Counted from the first letter of the stretch, positions 18,588 through 28,530 are shown. The stretch is DNA of 64,000 nucleotides from Aureimonas glaciei (GCF_014643375.1 NZ_BMJJ01000004.1:134167-198166); one strand, 5' to 3'. The notes: a model not told the origin generated them from the letters alone. Numbers and translations: made by a program.

Positions 18588-19511
18588 ATGGCCGAATATC
18601 AGAACATTTTCACGCGGGTGCAGCTGCGCGGCGAGGTCGATCAAGGCGTACCGATCCGAACGACCGTCTGGCAGAGAGAAGGAAAAGTCCGCTATTCCTA
18701 TTGGCTCGGCAAGATCGGCGACGCGCAGATCGGGCCGTTCTACCTCGGCATTCTCGGGCTGGCGTCGCTGATGTGCGGCTTCGTCGCGATCGAGATCATC
18801 GGTCTCAACATGCTGGCCAAGGTGAACTGGAGCCCGCAGGAATTCATCAAACAGTTCTTCTGGCTGTCGCTCGATCCGCCGCTGCCCGAGCACGGGCTGA
18901 AAATCTTCCCGCCGCTGAAGGAAGGCGGCTGGTGGTTGATGGCTGGCTTCTTCCTGACCACGGCGATCCTCCTGTGGTGGGCGCGGATGTACCGGCGGGC
19001 GCGGGCACTGGGGCTCGGCACCCATATTCCCTGGGCCTTCGCCGCGGCGATCTTCCTCTATCTCAGCCTCGGCTTCATCCGGCCGATCCTGATGGGCTCG
19101 TGGAGCGAGGCGGTGCCGTTCGGCATCTTCCCGCATCTCGACTGGACCAACAATTTCTCGCTGAACCACGGCAATCTCTTCTACAATCCCTTCCACATGC
19201 TCTCGATCGTCTTCCTCTACGGATCGGCCGTGCTGTTCGCCATGCACGGCGCGACGATCCTCGCCGTCAGCCGCCTCGGTGGCGAGCGCGAGATCGAGCA
19301 GATCGTCGACCGCGGCACGGCGGCCGAGCGCGCCGCTTTGTTCTGGCGCTGGACCATGGGCTTCAACGCTACGTTCGAATCCATCCATCGCTGGGCCTGG
19401 TGGTTCGCGGTCCTCTGCCCCCTGACCGGCGCCATCGGCATCCTCCTCAGCGGCACCGTCGTCGACAACTGGTTCGAATGGGGCCAGAAACACGGCCTCG
19501 CGCCGCTGTAG
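18588..19511 (+). CDS. pufM: Photosynthetic reaction centre M subunit
   Basis: 307 aa, five transmembrane helices. The motif region [17 protein letters not shown] carries the special-pair His and the conserved Tyr (M210 type); FAMHGATI, the Glu of GEREIEQI and SIHRWAWW supply the non-haem iron ligands. The C-terminus ([15 protein letters not shown]) is about the usual end for species without a long PufM tail. No haem-binding ORF follows, so there is no PufC tetrahaem subunit here. Ribosome site GAGGAGG. Confidence 0.97.
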   Translation: MAEYQNIFTRVQLRGEVDQGVPIRTTVWQREGKVRYSYWLGKIGDAQIGPFYLGILGLASLMCGFVAIEIIGLNMLAKVNWSPQEFIKQFFWLSLDPPLPEHGLKIFPPLKEGGWWLMAGFFLTTAILLWWARMYRRARALGLGTHIPWAFAAAIFLYLSLGFIRPILMGSWSEAVPFGIFPHLDWTNNFSLNHGNLFYNPFHMLSIVFLYGSAVLFAMHGATILAVSRLGGEREIEQIVDRGTAAERAALFWRWTMGFNATFESIHRWAWWFAVLCPLTGAIGILLSGTVVDNWFEWGQKHGLAPL

Positions 19512-19568
19512 GCCGCCAGCGAGGAGAGTTTCCGGGTAATCTTGACGGCCGGCCCGCATGAGCGGAGC

Positions 19569-19592
19569 CGGTCGTCCCCGTTTCAGGGGCGG
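19569..19592 (+). terminator. Possible hairpin after pufM
   Basis: CGTCCCC and GGGGCGGGACG form an imperfect stem about 60 bp past the pufM stop, in a 472-bp gene-free stretch (19512-19983). There is no T-run; the assignment is weak. The rest of the stretch holds the dispersed repeat at 19746-19881. Confidence 0.3.
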
Positions 19593-19745
19593 GACGATTT
19601 CGGGCTGAAAACGCCGTCTGTGCGCCGCGTAGGCACTCCTGAGCTATATGATCCGCGCGCGGCGTCAGATAGCGGCGTCTGAAAGATGCGCTCTATGATG
19701 CCGGCGACCGTCCGCCGTTGTCTCGGCAGCGGCTCTTCAGAATTA

Positions 19746-19881
19746 GTCATCCTCGGACTTGATCCGAGGACCCATGCCATGTCGGAGCCGGACTTCAGCG
19801 GGATCAAAATGAGGCGTTCGGACCCCGATTGGGCTTGTCCGGCGTTTCGGCATCGGTTCTCCAGTCAAGCCCGGGAATGAC
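19746..19881. repeat. Dispersed palindromic intergenic repeat, full copy
   Basis: About 136 bp bounded by GTCAT...ATGAC. The left arm GTCATCCTCGGACTTGATCC forms a stem (CCTCGGacttgatCCGAGG) and continues into ACCCATGCC. The right arm is GTCAAGCCCGGGAATGAC. The same left-arm pattern (GTCATCCCGGCCTTGAGCC, then GGGATCCATGCC) occurs at 63941. This looks like the short palindromic repeats scattered through rhizobial genomes. It carries no gene. Confidence 0.7.
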
Positions 19882-19983
19882 TATTCTGAGGGGCCGCGGA
19901 CTCGGGGCCGGGTCCTGAAGGGCGGCGGATTGCCCCCGGCAGGCGGTATGGCCGGCGGTACGGGCAGTGGGGGAGACACGTCG

Positions 19984-20376
19984 ATGAAGATCCTCAAGGG
20001 CCAGTGCCGATGCCGGGCGGTTACCTACGCGGTGGAGGACGCCTTTGCCTACGCCGTGAACTGCCACTGCTCGAACTGCCGGCGGGCGACAGGGTCCGCC
20101 TTCAAGCCGCTAGCGGGGATCGAGATCGGGAAGATCGCGATCGTCGAGGGGGAGGAGAGCACCGTCCGCTATGGTGACGAGGCGCAATACCGCCACTGCG
20201 GCAAGTGTGGCTCGCTGCTCTACGCCACCGTCCGGGAGGGGACCTTCGTCCATGTTCCCATGGGCACGCTCGTCGACGCGCCGAGCATCCGGCCGACGCA
20301 CCACATCTTCGTCGGATCGAAGGCGCCCTGGTACGACATCACCGACGATCTTCCGCAGCATGACGGATTCGATTGA
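19984..20376 (+). CDS. GFA-family (glutathione-dependent formaldehyde-activating-like) zinc protein
   Basis: 130 aa. The paired Cys motifs GQCRCRAV, NCHCSNCRRATGSAF and HCGKCGSLLY match the CENP-V/GFA fold, which binds two zinc ions. The family covers S-hydroxymethylglutathione synthase and many proteins of unknown substrate; no reaction can be assigned. GGGGGAGA precedes the ATG at 19984. It is an accessory gene inserted between puf and hemA beside a dispersed repeat; no link with photosynthesis is known. Confidence 0.85.
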   Translation: MKILKGQCRCRAVTYAVEDAFAYAVNCHCSNCRRATGSAFKPLAGIEIGKIAIVEGEESTVRYGDEAQYRHCGKCGSLLYATVREGTFVHVPMGTLVDAPSIRPTHHIFVGSKAPWYDITDDLPQHDGFD

Positions 20377-20422
20377 TGGCCTCTCTCGGGGCTGCACCTG
20401 AACGACAAGCAGGACACCTGCA

Positions 20423-20812
20423 GTGACAGATTCCAGTCTTTCGGCGATCTATCGCCGCTACATCGATTGTCTCAACGCAAGGGATTGGCCGCAGCTCGGG
20501 CGTTTCGTCGATGAGGCGGTGTCACACAACGGTCGGTCCGTCGGCCTGTCGGGCTATCGTGACATGCTGGAGCGGGATTTTCGGGAGATTCCCGACCTGC
20601 GTTTCGAGGTCGAGCTTCTCGCATGCGATCCGCCTCTGATCGCCAGCCGCCTGATTTTCGACTGCACGCCGGTCGGCCGATTTCTCGGCCTCGACATCGG
20701 CGGCCGGCGCGTATCCCTCACGGAGAACGTGTTCTACGAATTTGCCGGCGACCGGATCAAGGCGGTGTGGTCGGTCATCGACAAGGCTGCCATCGAGGCT
20801 CAGCTTTCGTGA
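20423..20812 (+). CDS. SnoaL-like/NTF2-fold protein
   Basis: 129 aa with a GTG start (VTDSSLSAIYRRYIDCLNARDW). The pattern of an N-terminal helix with YxxxLNARDW, a central LxGYRDMLERDFREIPDLRFEVE and a C-terminal strand set matches the SnoaL-like ester cyclase group. Members bind diverse small molecules and often lack proven activity. It is 46 bp after the GFA gene and convergent with hemA. Function unassigned. Confidence 0.75.
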   Translation: MTDSSLSAIYRRYIDCLNARDWPQLGRFVDEAVSHNGRSVGLSGYRDMLERDFREIPDLRFEVELLACDPPLIASRLIFDCTPVGRFLGLDIGGRRVSLTENVFYEFAGDRIKAVWSVIDKAAIEAQLS

Positions 20813-20904
20813 AGCGGCGCATCCGGAGCGGCGCACGTATTCCCTTCGCAAGCCAGAGCTGCCGTCTTGCCCGTCCCGTCCCGCGATGTGGGGTGTACCC
20901 CGCT

Positions 20905-22119
20905 TCACGCCACCGCCCGCGCCATGGCGCATTGCGACCAGAGGCCGGAGAGGGCGTCGACGAGATGGTCGATGTCTTCGTCCGAGTGCAGCGGCGAGGG
21001 GGTGATGCGCAGGCGCTCGGTCTTGCGCGGCACGGTCGGGTAGTTGATCGGCTGGATGTAGATCCCGTGCTGGTCGAGCAGCTGGTCGCTGATCCATTTG
21101 CACTTCACGGGATCGCCCACCATGACTGGCACGATGTGACTGGGGTTGTCGAGCATCGGAATGCCCAGACCCTGCAGCCGGCTGCGCACCCGGGCGACGC
21201 GGTCGCGGTGGCGGGCGCGCTCGAACGGGCTCTGCTTCAAATGCATCACCGAGGCCCTGGCGCCGGCGGCGACGGCGGGCGGCAGCGCGGTGGTGAAGAT
21301 GAAGCCGGAGGCGAAGCTGCGGATGAAATCGCAGAGTTTTGCCGACGCCGCGACATAGCCGCCGACGACGCCAAAGGCCTTGCCGAGCGTGCCCTCGATG
21401 AGGGTCAGGCGGTGCATGACGCCGTCGCGCTCGGCGATGCCGCCGCCGCGCGGGCCGTAGAGGCCGACGGCATGGACCTCGTCGAGATAGGTCATCGCGC
21501 CGTGCTTTTCCGCGACGTCGCAGATCGCGGCGATCGGCGCGATGTCACCGTCCATGGAGTAGACGGATTCGAAGGCGACGAGCTTTGGCACCTCGGGCCC
21601 GTATTCTGACAGGAGCCGGTCGAGATCGGCCGGGTCATTGTGCTTCCACAACCGCTTTTCGGCGCGGGAATGGCGGATACCCTCGATCATCGAGGCATGG
21701 TTGCCCTCGTCGGAAAAGATCACGCAGCCCGGGATTTCGGATCCCAGCGTCGACAGCGCGGCCCAGTTCGAGACATAGCCCGAGGTGAAGAGGAGGGCGG
21801 CCTGCTTGCCGTGCAGGTCGGCGAGTTCGCGCTCGAGCAGCACGTGCTCGTGCGCCGAGCCGGAAATGTTGCGCGTGCCGCCGGCGCCGGCGCCGCAGCT
21901 GTCGAGCGCGGCATGCATGGCGGCGATGACCTTGGGATGCTGGCCCATGCCGAGATAGTCGTTGGAGCACCAGATGGTGACGTCGCTGGTGCCGCCGCCA
22001 TGATGGCGCCGGGCTCTTGGAAAATCGCCCGCCCGGCGTTCCAGCTCGGCGAAGACGCGGTAGCGGCCCTCGCGGTGGAGGTCGTCGATCCGCGTCGCGA
22101 AGATCGCTTCGAAGTCCAT
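20905..22119 (-). CDS. hemA: 5-aminolevulinate synthase (C4 pathway)
   Basis: 404 aa PLP enzyme of the alpha-oxoamine synthase family. It condenses succinyl-CoA and glycine into 5-aminolevulinate, the first tetrapyrrole precursor. [12 protein letters not shown] near residue 51, [28 protein letters not shown] and the PLP Lys in [14 protein letters not shown] are all present. GGAGGAAA precedes the ATG. It lies last in the bchF...puhE direction with 97 bp from puhE, the usual PGC place for a photosynthesis-tuned hemA copy. Confidence 0.97.
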   Translation of the reverse strand: MDFEAIFATRIDDLHREGRYRVFAELERRAGDFPRARRHHGGGTSDVTIWCSNDYLGMGQHPKVIAAMHAALDSCGAGAGGTRNISGSAHEHVLLERELADLHGKQAALLFTSGYVSNWAALSTLGSEIPGCVIFSDEGNHASMIEGIRHSRAEKRLWKHNDPADLDRLLSEYGPEVPKLVAFESVYSMDGDIAPIAAICDVAEKHGAMTYLDEVHAVGLYGPRGGGIAERDGVMHRLTLIEGTLGKAFGVVGGYVAASAKLCDFIRSFASGFIFTTALPPAVAAGARASVMHLKQSPFERARHRDRVARVRSRLQGLGIPMLDNPSHIVPVMVGDPVKCKWISDQLLDQHGIYIQPINYPTVPRKTERLRITPSPLHSDEDIDHLVDALSGLWSQCAMARAVA

Positions 22120-22216
22120 GTGTTTCCTCCTGGCGTGGGCGGCGCTTTTGTTTCGGCCGCGCTGGCATTTCGGCAGGCATCGAGATGGTGGGCCGCCGGC
22201 GGCTTGTCCTCGGCGT

Positions 22217-23068
22217 TCAGTCCGGGTTGGCGGCCACCGCGACCGGCCGCGGCGCCCGGAGGGCGTCCGACCGATGCGCGCAGGTCGGGCGCGGTGCGGG
22301 GAGGCCCGGCCGCTCGCGCGATTTCATGCTCCAGTTCCACATCGCCTCGGCCGGGATCGGCAGGACGAGGAACCAGTGCTCGAGCACGGCGACGGTCATG
22401 ATCGTGGCGAGGAAGGTGTAGCCGGTCTGCTCGAACTCGGTCGGAGCGGTGGCCGCGGCCGAGATGAGCATGAAAGCAATCACCGTGGAGACCGTCACCG
22501 AGACCGGGAACAGGAGGTTCATCGGCGCTTCCCGCAGAAAGCTCCGGAGATAGGCGAGGTGCGGCGGCAGGAAGTGGGCGTTGAGATTGCGCACGCCGAG
22601 AAAGACGTTGAGCCGGGCGCTCTCGTGCATCCCCCACAGGATCAGGAAGGTCCACAGGCCGATCTCGTTGGCGCCGTCAAAAGTGAGGGCGGCGATGACG
22701 GCGAAGGAGATGAGGATCGCGAGCTCGTGCCAGAGGCTGACCTGCAGCGCGTGGCCAAAATGCTTCCAGCCGCGGCAGCCTTCCGCGCATTCATGCTGCC
22801 GCGGGCCGGTGACATAGCCCATGTAGAAGCTGATCTCGTGCCAGCCCCAGGCGACCAGCGCCGCGGCGAAGGCGAGATGGGCGCCGCGCACGCTGTCGTC
22901 GTCGCCGGTCTCCCACAACCCGTAGAGCGAGACGCCGAAAGCGCCCGTCGCCGCCAGCATGCTCCATTTGAAGGTCCGGCGCGGCAGGCCGTCGAGATAG
23001 ATGATCGCGCCGGTCGAGAACCACCAGACGAAGAGGGCGAAGAAGATCGGCGAGAGATAGCCCGTCAC
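22217..23068 (-). CDS. puhE: PuhE, photosynthetic complex assembly membrane protein
   Basis: 283 aa with about seven hydrophobic segments, DUF3623-type. The GTG at 23068 ([20 protein letters not shown]) starts a membrane helix directly and lies 12 bp after acsF. PuhE affects LH1 and reaction-centre assembly and bacteriochlorophyll levels in Rhodobacter; the mechanism is unknown. The C-terminal ~35 residues are polar and Pro/Arg-rich. Confidence 0.88.
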   Translation of the reverse strand: MTGYLSPIFFALFVWWFSTGAIIYLDGLPRRTFKWSMLAATGAFGVSLYGLWETGDDDSVRGAHLAFAAALVAWGWHEISFYMGYVTGPRQHECAEGCRGWKHFGHALQVSLWHELAILISFAVIAALTFDGANEIGLWTFLILWGMHESARLNVFLGVRNLNAHFLPPHLAYLRSFLREAPMNLLFPVSVTVSTVIAFMLISAAATAPTEFEQTGYTFLATIMTVAVLEHWFLVLPIPAEAMWNWSMKSRERPGLPAPRPTCAHRSDALRAPRPVAVAANPD

Positions 23069-23080
23069 GCGCCCCGCCCC

Positions 23081-24148
23081 CTACCAGACTGGTTGGAGCC
23101 GGCTGGTGTCCGGCAGCGCGTTGGATTTCGGGCGGACGAGGTAGAGCCTGGAGAAGGCGAGGGCCGCCGACGCGCCGAGGCCGACGCGGCGCAGCCGCGT
23201 CCCGAGCTTCTGGTCTTTGGGAAGGGCCGAAGCCTTGTCGTTGATGCGGCGGAGCCGTTCGAGGCCGGCGCGGAATTTCGGATGCTCGATGTCGAGAACG
23301 AGCGGAAAGACCTGGCGGGTGATCTCGTTGGTGAGGTGGAAGACCTTGTAGTCGTAGTCGGTCGGGTCGATGCCGAGCGCTTTGTGAAATTCCGGCCGCG
23401 CATGGTCGCGGACATACATGGTGGCGTAGACGGCGACGAGGAAGAACCGCACCCAGAGCCGGTTCAGCCCTTTCAGATAGTCCGGATTGGCGCGCATCAG
23501 CAGCGCGAAGGCCTCGCCGTGGCGGAACTCGTCGTTGCACCACTTCTCGAACCATTTGAAGATCGGGTGGAAGCGGCGGTCAGGGTGCCGTTCGAGCTGC
23601 CGGAAGATCGTGATGTAGCGGGAATAGCCGATCTTTTCCGAGAGATAGGTGGCGTAGAAGATGAATTTCGGCCGGAAGTAGGTGTACTTCTTCGCCTTGG
23701 TCAGGAAGCCGAGATTGACGCCGATGCCGAACTCCTTCAGCGCGTCGTTGATGAAGCCGGCGTGCCGCGCCTCGTCGCGGCTCATATAGGAGAAGAGGCG
23801 CACGATCTCGGGATTGGTGCCGCGCTTTTTCATCTCCTTGTAGAGCACGCAGCCGGAGAATTCGGCGGTGAGCGAGGAGACGAGAAAGTCGGTGAACTCG
23901 TCGCGCAGCCCCGGGGGCAGACCCTCGAAGTCGATGTGGTCCCAGCGCTCGTCCTGCTTGAAGTGGCCGCGGTTGGGGTCGGATTCCATCTCGGCGAGGA
24001 GCTCGTCCCATTCCCGCTGCACGCCGGAGACGTCCATCTTGTCGAGGGCGTCGAAATCGGTGGTGTAGAAGCGCGGCGACAGCAGGGTGCTTTCGCGCGC
24101 CATGCCGTCGGTGTCGCGGGCGCGCAGCGACATTGTGTCGATGGTCAT
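23081..24148 (-). CDS. acsF: Aerobic Mg-protoporphyrin IX monomethyl ester cyclase
   Basis: 355 aa di-iron oxidative cyclase that closes ring E with O2 to give protochlorophyllide (divinyl). Di-iron carboxylate/His ligand sets are visible in [23 protein letters not shown] and [12 protein letters not shown]. The ATG at 24148 overlaps the stop of the preceding small gene (ATGA) with a GGGAGA site. No bchE is seen in the window, so ring-E closure appears to depend on oxygen, fitting an aerobic phototroph. Confidence 0.96.
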   Translation of the reverse strand: MTIDTMSLRARDTDGMARESTLLSPRFYTTDFDALDKMDVSGVQREWDELLAEMESDPNRGHFKQDERWDHIDFEGLPPGLRDEFTDFLVSSLTAEFSGCVLYKEMKKRGTNPEIVRLFSYMSRDEARHAGFINDALKEFGIGVNLGFLTKAKKYTYFRPKFIFYATYLSEKIGYSRYITIFRQLERHPDRRFHPIFKWFEKWCNDEFRHGEAFALLMRANPDYLKGLNRLWVRFFLVAVYATMYVRDHARPEFHKALGIDPTDYDYKVFHLTNEITRQVFPLVLDIEHPKFRAGLERLRRINDKASALPKDQKLGTRLRRVGLGASAALAFSRLYLVRPKSNALPDTSRLQPVW

Positions 24149-24456
24149 AGCCGTTCTCCCGATGAGAAGCTGAATTCCAGGAGTTCCATGAATTCGAAAT
24201 CGCCGGTCATCTTCACCCAGAGCCGCTCCGGCGCGCTGGCCTTGGTGACGGTCGCCGTGCGGTGCAGGAGGCGCGTTTCGCCATAGGGCACGACGATCGG
24301 CTCGCCATGCACATGCACCTCGTCGCCCGGCTCCACGGCAATGCCCTCGAGATCGACATGGGCGTGCAGGCTCTCCCAAGTGTTCTCGATCTCGATCGTG
24401 CAGGGAACCTCGATGCGGCGTCGCCCGAGGTCCGACAGTCCGAGTTTCACCGTCAT
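24145..24456 (-). CDS. Small conserved-position protein between puhC and acsF (unknown function)
   Basis: 103 aa, soluble, acidic, no signal peptide or membrane segment. The sequence reads as a small beta-rich domain ([24 protein letters not shown], residues 15-38, then [17 protein letters not shown]). I do not recognise a named family, but short genes in this slot recur in PGCs. Its stop overlaps the acsF start, and its ATG overlaps the puhC stop, so it is translated in step with both. An accessory role for AcsF or photocomplex assembly is only inferred from position. Confidence 0.75.
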   Translation of the reverse strand: MTVKLGLSDLGRRRIEVPCTIEIENTWESLHAHVDLEGIAVEPGDEVHVHGEPIVVPYGETRLLHRTATVTKASAPERLWVKMTGDFEFMELLEFSFSSGERL

Positions 24457-24938
24457 CGCGTCGCCCTCCCATGGTCGAGGATCGCCCGGAAGGCGCCGAC
24501 ATTGGCGGGCCCGAAGGCGTTGAGATGCATGGTCCGCCCGGTCAGCCTGTCCTGCAGGAACACGGTGCCGTCGGTCATTTCGGCGAGATGGAAGGGCGTG
24601 GCGTCGGACAGGCCCCGCTGCATCCGCTCCCGGGCGTAGCTGCGCATGGTCACGCGCACGAAGCCGCCGCCGCCCGGCGCGATGATCTGGATGTCCTGGC
24701 CGGTGGTCGCGTCGACGACCATGACGCTGCCGTCCGGCAGATCGCGGAAGGCGAGGTCGAGGGAGCGGCTGACGGCGGTGGGGTCGATCGTCACGACCGT
24801 CGGCGGGTGCCGGCCGAAGAAGGCCAGCGCGAGGGCGACGGCGATCATGCCGCCGCAGGCCAGCGCCGGCTTGGCATGCGGGTCTTTCGTTCGGGTTGTT
24901 CCCGCCTGTCGCGGCGGGGTGTCGAGCGCCTGGCTCAT
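24453..24938 (-). CDS. puhC: PuhC, reaction centre/LH1 assembly protein
   Basis: 161 aa. One N-terminal membrane anchor (about residues 25-43, [17 protein letters not shown]) is followed by a periplasmic domain with the family pattern [17 protein letters not shown] and [19 protein letters not shown]. PuhC supports reorganisation of reaction-centre-LH1 complexes. The start at 24938 overlaps the puhB stop (ATGA). Confidence 0.88.
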   Translation of the reverse strand: MSQALDTPPRQAGTTRTKDPHAKPALACGGMIAVALALAFFGRHPPTVVTIDPTAVSRSLDLAFRDLPDGSVMVVDATTGQDIQIIAPGGGGFVRVTMRSYARERMQRGLSDATPFHLAEMTDGTVFLQDRLTGRTMHLNAFGPANVGAFRAILDHGRATR

Positions 24939-25615
24939 CCGTGCGCCTCCCCGAACGGACTCGCCCGGCCGGCCGGCACCGACGCCGGCGGCGCGGCGAT
25001 GGAGCCGCGCCGGGGCGCGCGGACGGGCGCCGTGCCCATCCCCGCCCTCAGGGTCTCGGCGAGCAGCCGGGCCACTGCATCGACGTGGGGGATGCAGCGC
25101 AGCATGGGCTGGGGGCGGTTGACGTGCCAGGGGCGTGCGTTGGGCCACAGGACCAGGAAGGCGACGCGGTTGGGCGGCGTCACGGCCAGCGCGATGCTGC
25201 CGACGGAGCCGCGGGCCCGCGTCACCTCGGCGCTTTCCACGAGCGCCAGAGGCAGGTTGAACGTCACCGGCAGAGCCAGCCCCGAGCGGATGACGATGCG
25301 CCGGCTGGTCAGCGTGTAGATCGTGCCGCGGGCGTAGAGGAAAGCCAGGCTGCAGAGGATGGCGACGGAAGCGCCGGCCGCGGCGAGGATCCAGCCGCTG
25401 GAAAACAGCTGCTCCGTCAGCGTCGTCTCGCCGGCCGTGGCGATGCGCCAGAGAAGGACGAGGCCGAAATAGACCGCGACCTTGCGGACGTGAAAGGCCG
25501 AGAGCGCCAGGGACCGCCAGTCCGAATTGCCCTGCCAGAGCAGCGTCTCGCCCGGCGGCAGGTGGTCTGGCAGGCCGGGGATCGGCTCGAAGGCGAAATC
25601 GTCGTGGTCCTCCAT
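24935..25615 (-). CDS. puhB: PuhB, reaction centre assembly factor
   Basis: 226 aa. The N-terminal IPGLPDHLPPGETLLWQG is characteristic. Two membrane segments (about residues 46-64 and 74-95) are followed by a bPH2-like domain (YTLTSRRIVIRSGLALPVTFNLP). PuhB aids reaction-centre assembly as a dimer. I chose the ATG at 25615, which overlaps the puhA stop as TGATG; a GTG one codon upstream also fits. The C-terminal ~35 residues are low complexity. Confidence 0.9.
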   Translation of the reverse strand: MEDHDDFAFEPIPGLPDHLPPGETLLWQGNSDWRSLALSAFHVRKVAVYFGLVLLWRIATAGETTLTEQLFSSGWILAAAGASVAILCSLAFLYARGTIYTLTSRRIVIRSGLALPVTFNLPLALVESAEVTRARGSVGSIALAVTPPNRVAFLVLWPNARPWHVNRPQPMLRCIPHVDAVARLLAETLRAGMGTAPVRAPRRGSIAAPPASVPAGRASPFGEAHG

Positions 25616-26379
25616 CACAGCTGCGCCTCCGTCCGGCCGGCGGTGGCGTAGAGATGGCCGCCGGTGAAGTAGGCGCTGGCCTTGTCCTCCTCGAGCAGCG
25701 TCACGCTGTCGGCGCTCTTGGTGCGCGGCGCCTGGGCGAAGTGCGCGGCGAGGACCGACTTCACCTTGACGTCGTCCCGCCCGACCTTTGCCAGCGTCAT
25801 CGGCACCAGCAGCGCGCCGACGCCGAGCCCGGAATTGACTTCGAGATAGCGTACGACGTGTTCGGCGCGGTCGACCCAGATGTCGGTGACGGTGCCGGCC
25901 AGCCGGCCGTCGGCGGCGATCACCGGGAGCCCGCGCGGGTCGGGATCGCCGGACGCGACGGAATAATGCGGCTCGACCCGCGACGGAACGATCCGGGGAC
26001 GGCCGTCCCAGGTGATATCAGGCCGGTCGGCCCGTTCCGCCCAGGCCGCCGGCCCGACGCCGTCGACGAGGGGATTTCCGGTCGGCGTCATCGGTGCGCC
26101 CGGCCATTTCGCGACACGGCGGGCGGCGATCGGGCGGGTGTCGCGCTGGCCATCGGGAGCCTGGCGGGTCGAGCCGTCGCGCAGCCGAAAGATCTTTGGC
26201 TTCGGCATCAAGAGATAGTGGTTCGTCCGGAAACGTCCGCCGGGATCGGTCTCGAGCGGATAGCCCTCGCGCCGGTCCTCCTTGCGCAGCCAGAAGATGA
26301 GCCCGAAGAAGAAGGCCCAGAAGGCGTAGAGGGTGACCTGCGCGACGTCGAGATAGCTGGTCAGATAGTTGCTTTCCAT
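25615..26379 (-). CDS. puhA: Photosynthetic reaction centre H subunit
   Basis: 254 aa. One N-terminal membrane helix (VAQVTLYAFWAFFFGLIFWL, residues 12-31) leads into the FRLRDGSTRQAP segment and a cytoplasmic PRC-barrel domain (ADGRLAGTVTDIWVDRAEHVVRYLEV), the part that guides protons to QB. It lies 20 bp after lhaA and is coupled to puhB. Confidence 0.96.
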   Translation of the reverse strand: MESNYLTSYLDVAQVTLYAFWAFFFGLIFWLRKEDRREGYPLETDPGGRFRTNHYLLMPKPKIFRLRDGSTRQAPDGQRDTRPIAARRVAKWPGAPMTPTGNPLVDGVGPAAWAERADRPDITWDGRPRIVPSRVEPHYSVASGDPDPRGLPVIAADGRLAGTVTDIWVDRAEHVVRYLEVNSGLGVGALLVPMTLAKVGRDDVKVKSVLAAHFAQAPRTKSADSVTLLEEDKASAYFTGGHLYATAGRTEAQL

Positions 26380-26399
26380 GTCCGTCTCCCTTTGGGGCC

Positions 26400-27833
26400 C
26401 TATCCGGGAAGGCTGGCGAGGCCGAAATGGCGCCCCTCGCCGGGCGCGCGGATGTAGCGGGCGAGCGGCCCGATCGCCGCCAGCGCGGCGAGCAGCAGGC
26501 CGATCTCAATGGCGTAGACGATGCCGTAGGCCATCTCCTGCTGCCCGAGCGCGGTGCCGGTGAAGAGGCCGCGCTGCGACAGGGCGACGACGAGGTCGCG
26601 GATGGCGCCGCCGCCGGCGATGGCAAGGCCCATCGCGCTCGCCTGCACTGCGCCCCAGGCGCCCAGCGCAAGGCCCGTGTCGCTGCCGTCGGCGAGGTCC
26701 ATGGCGCAGGTCAGCATGCCGACGGAAAACAGGCCGCCGCCGAAGCCGATCAGCGTCGCGCCCAGCCGAAACAGCGCGACCGATTCGAGCGGCCCGGAGA
26801 AGATCACGAAGGCAAAGGCCGGCAGTCCGGCGAGGACGCCGAAGGCGGCAAGCTTTGCGGGATCGACGCCGGCCGTCAGCGCGCGGGCCGCGAGCGCCAG
26901 ACCTCCGAGGGTTCCGGCGGCCAGCATCGCGGTCAGAAGCGTCGTCGCGCCGACGCCGAGGTTGAGGATCTGCCCGCCATAGGGCTCGAGGAGCACGTCC
27001 TGCATGGCGAAGCCGGCCGTGCCGAGCGCGACGGCGAGGAGCGTGCGGCGGTTGCGCGCCGGGGCGGCGAAGGCGGCCATCGCCTGCCGGAAGGGCGGGC
27101 GCGGAAGCGCGGGATCGGTGCGGCGCGGACTGCGGCTTTCCTGCTTCCACAAGGCGACGAGGTTCAGCGCCATGGTGATCACGGCGGCGCCCTGGACCAC
27201 CTGAATCAGCTTCAGATGGGTGAAGTCGGCAAGGACCGCGGAAAAGGCCAGCGCGCTGATCAGCATGCCGACGAGCAGCATGAAATAGAGCAGCGCCACG
27301 ACGCGCGGCCGCGTCTCCTCCGGCGCCAGATCGCAGGCGAGCGCCAGCCCGGCCGTCTGCACGGTGTGCATGCCGGCGCCCACGAGGAGGAAGGCCAAAG
27401 CCGCGCCGATCTCGCCGGCATAGGGCGCCTGCACCGCGCCTTCCCCGGTCAGCACCAGCAGCGCGAAGGGCATGACGGCGAAGCCGCCGAACTGCAGCAG
27501 CGTGCCCATCCAGATGTAGGGCACCCGGCGCCAGCCGAGATAGGAGCGGTGGTGGTCCGAGCGGTGCCCGATGAGGGCCCGGACCGGGGCGAAGACGATC
27601 GGCAGCGCCACCATGAAGGCGACGACCGAGGCGGGGACGCCGAGTTCGACGATCATCACCCGGTTCAGCGTGCCGGTGAGCAGCACCATGGCCATGCCGA
27701 CGGAGACCTGGAACAGCGACAGGCGGACGAGGCGCGACAGCGGCAGGCCTTCGCTCGCCGCATCGGCGAAGGGCAGGAAACGCGTCCCCACCTTCGTCCA
27801 GGCCTTGGCCAGTCTGGCGCCTCCGATGCTCAT
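26400..27833 (-). CDS. lhaA: LhaA, LH1 assembly protein (PucC/BCD family transporter)
   Basis: 477 aa, 12 hydrophobic segments, major-facilitator fold of the PucC/LhaA/Bch2 group. GHRSDHHRSYLGWRRVPYIW near residue 96 is the family motif. It is thought to deliver bacteriochlorophyll or chaperone LH1 polypeptides. I chose the ATG at 27833 because it overlaps the bchM stop (ATGA); a GTG/ATG at 27854 would add seven residues. It is the only PucC-family gene in the window. Confidence 0.93.
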   Translation of the reverse strand: MSIGGARLAKAWTKVGTRFLPFADAASEGLPLSRLVRLSLFQVSVGMAMVLLTGTLNRVMIVELGVPASVVAFMVALPIVFAPVRALIGHRSDHHRSYLGWRRVPYIWMGTLLQFGGFAVMPFALLVLTGEGAVQAPYAGEIGAALAFLLVGAGMHTVQTAGLALACDLAPEETRPRVVALLYFMLLVGMLISALAFSAVLADFTHLKLIQVVQGAAVITMALNLVALWKQESRSPRRTDPALPRPPFRQAMAAFAAPARNRRTLLAVALGTAGFAMQDVLLEPYGGQILNLGVGATTLLTAMLAAGTLGGLALAARALTAGVDPAKLAAFGVLAGLPAFAFVIFSGPLESVALFRLGATLIGFGGGLFSVGMLTCAMDLADGSDTGLALGAWGAVQASAMGLAIAGGGAIRDLVVALSQRGLFTGTALGQQEMAYGIVYAIEIGLLLAALAAIGPLARYIRAPGEGRHFGLASLPG

Positions 27834-28530
27834 GGCCGGCAGAGCTCCTGACACTGCGAGGTGTAGAAGCCGTGCGCGACGCGGGCCGTGCGCCCTGCCG
27901 TCCAGCCGGCCGCTGCGGGGTTGGTGGCAAATCGGCCGAGCAAATTTTGTGGCGTCGTCGGGACGATCCGCGGCGAACGGTTGGCGCGGGGAAGCAGCTT
28001 GCCCATGGCGTGCATGACGGTGAGCGCCGGAGTGCGCGGCGCGTGGGTGAAAACGATGCGGCGCTCGGTGCGCGCCGCGAGGGTGGCAAGGGCGGCCGCC
28101 GCGTCGGCGGCGCTGTAGTGGATCAGCGAATCCATCGCCGTCACCGCGTCGAAGCGGCCGTGGCCCGCGTCCAGCATGTCGCCGGCGCGAAAGGTGATGC
28201 GGCCGGGGCCGAGATCGGCCGGCACGGTTTCCGTCGCAAAGCGGATGATTTCCGGCGCGATGTCGACGCCGAGGACGTCGGCGCCGCGCCGGGCGAGTTC
28301 CACCGCGAGAGCCCCGGTGCCGCAGCCGGCGTCGAGAATGCGCCAGCCCCGGAGATCCCCGGGCAGGCAGGCCAGCATTTCCGCCCGCATCAAGGCGCGG
28401 CCGGCACGCACGCTGGCGCGGATGCGCCCGAGCGGCGCCTCGCTGGCAAAGCGCTTCCAGGCCTCGACGGCGGTTTCGTCGAAATAGGTGCGGATCTCGC
28501 CGCGGCGGCGCTGGTAGGTGGTCCCGTCCA

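Noticed and set aside
19512-19745. Search for a pufC remnant after pufM
   Set aside because: No CxxCH haem motif in any frame that I could see and no family-like sequence.
20887-20903. GGGGTGTACCCC palindrome between the SnoaL-like gene and hemA as terminator
   Set aside because: The stem is only 5 bp and has no T-run on either strand; too weak to list.
22118-24286. Long plus-strand open frame opposite puhE and acsF
   Set aside because: Spans two genes on the other strand, typical of high-GC antisense frames; composition is not protein-like.
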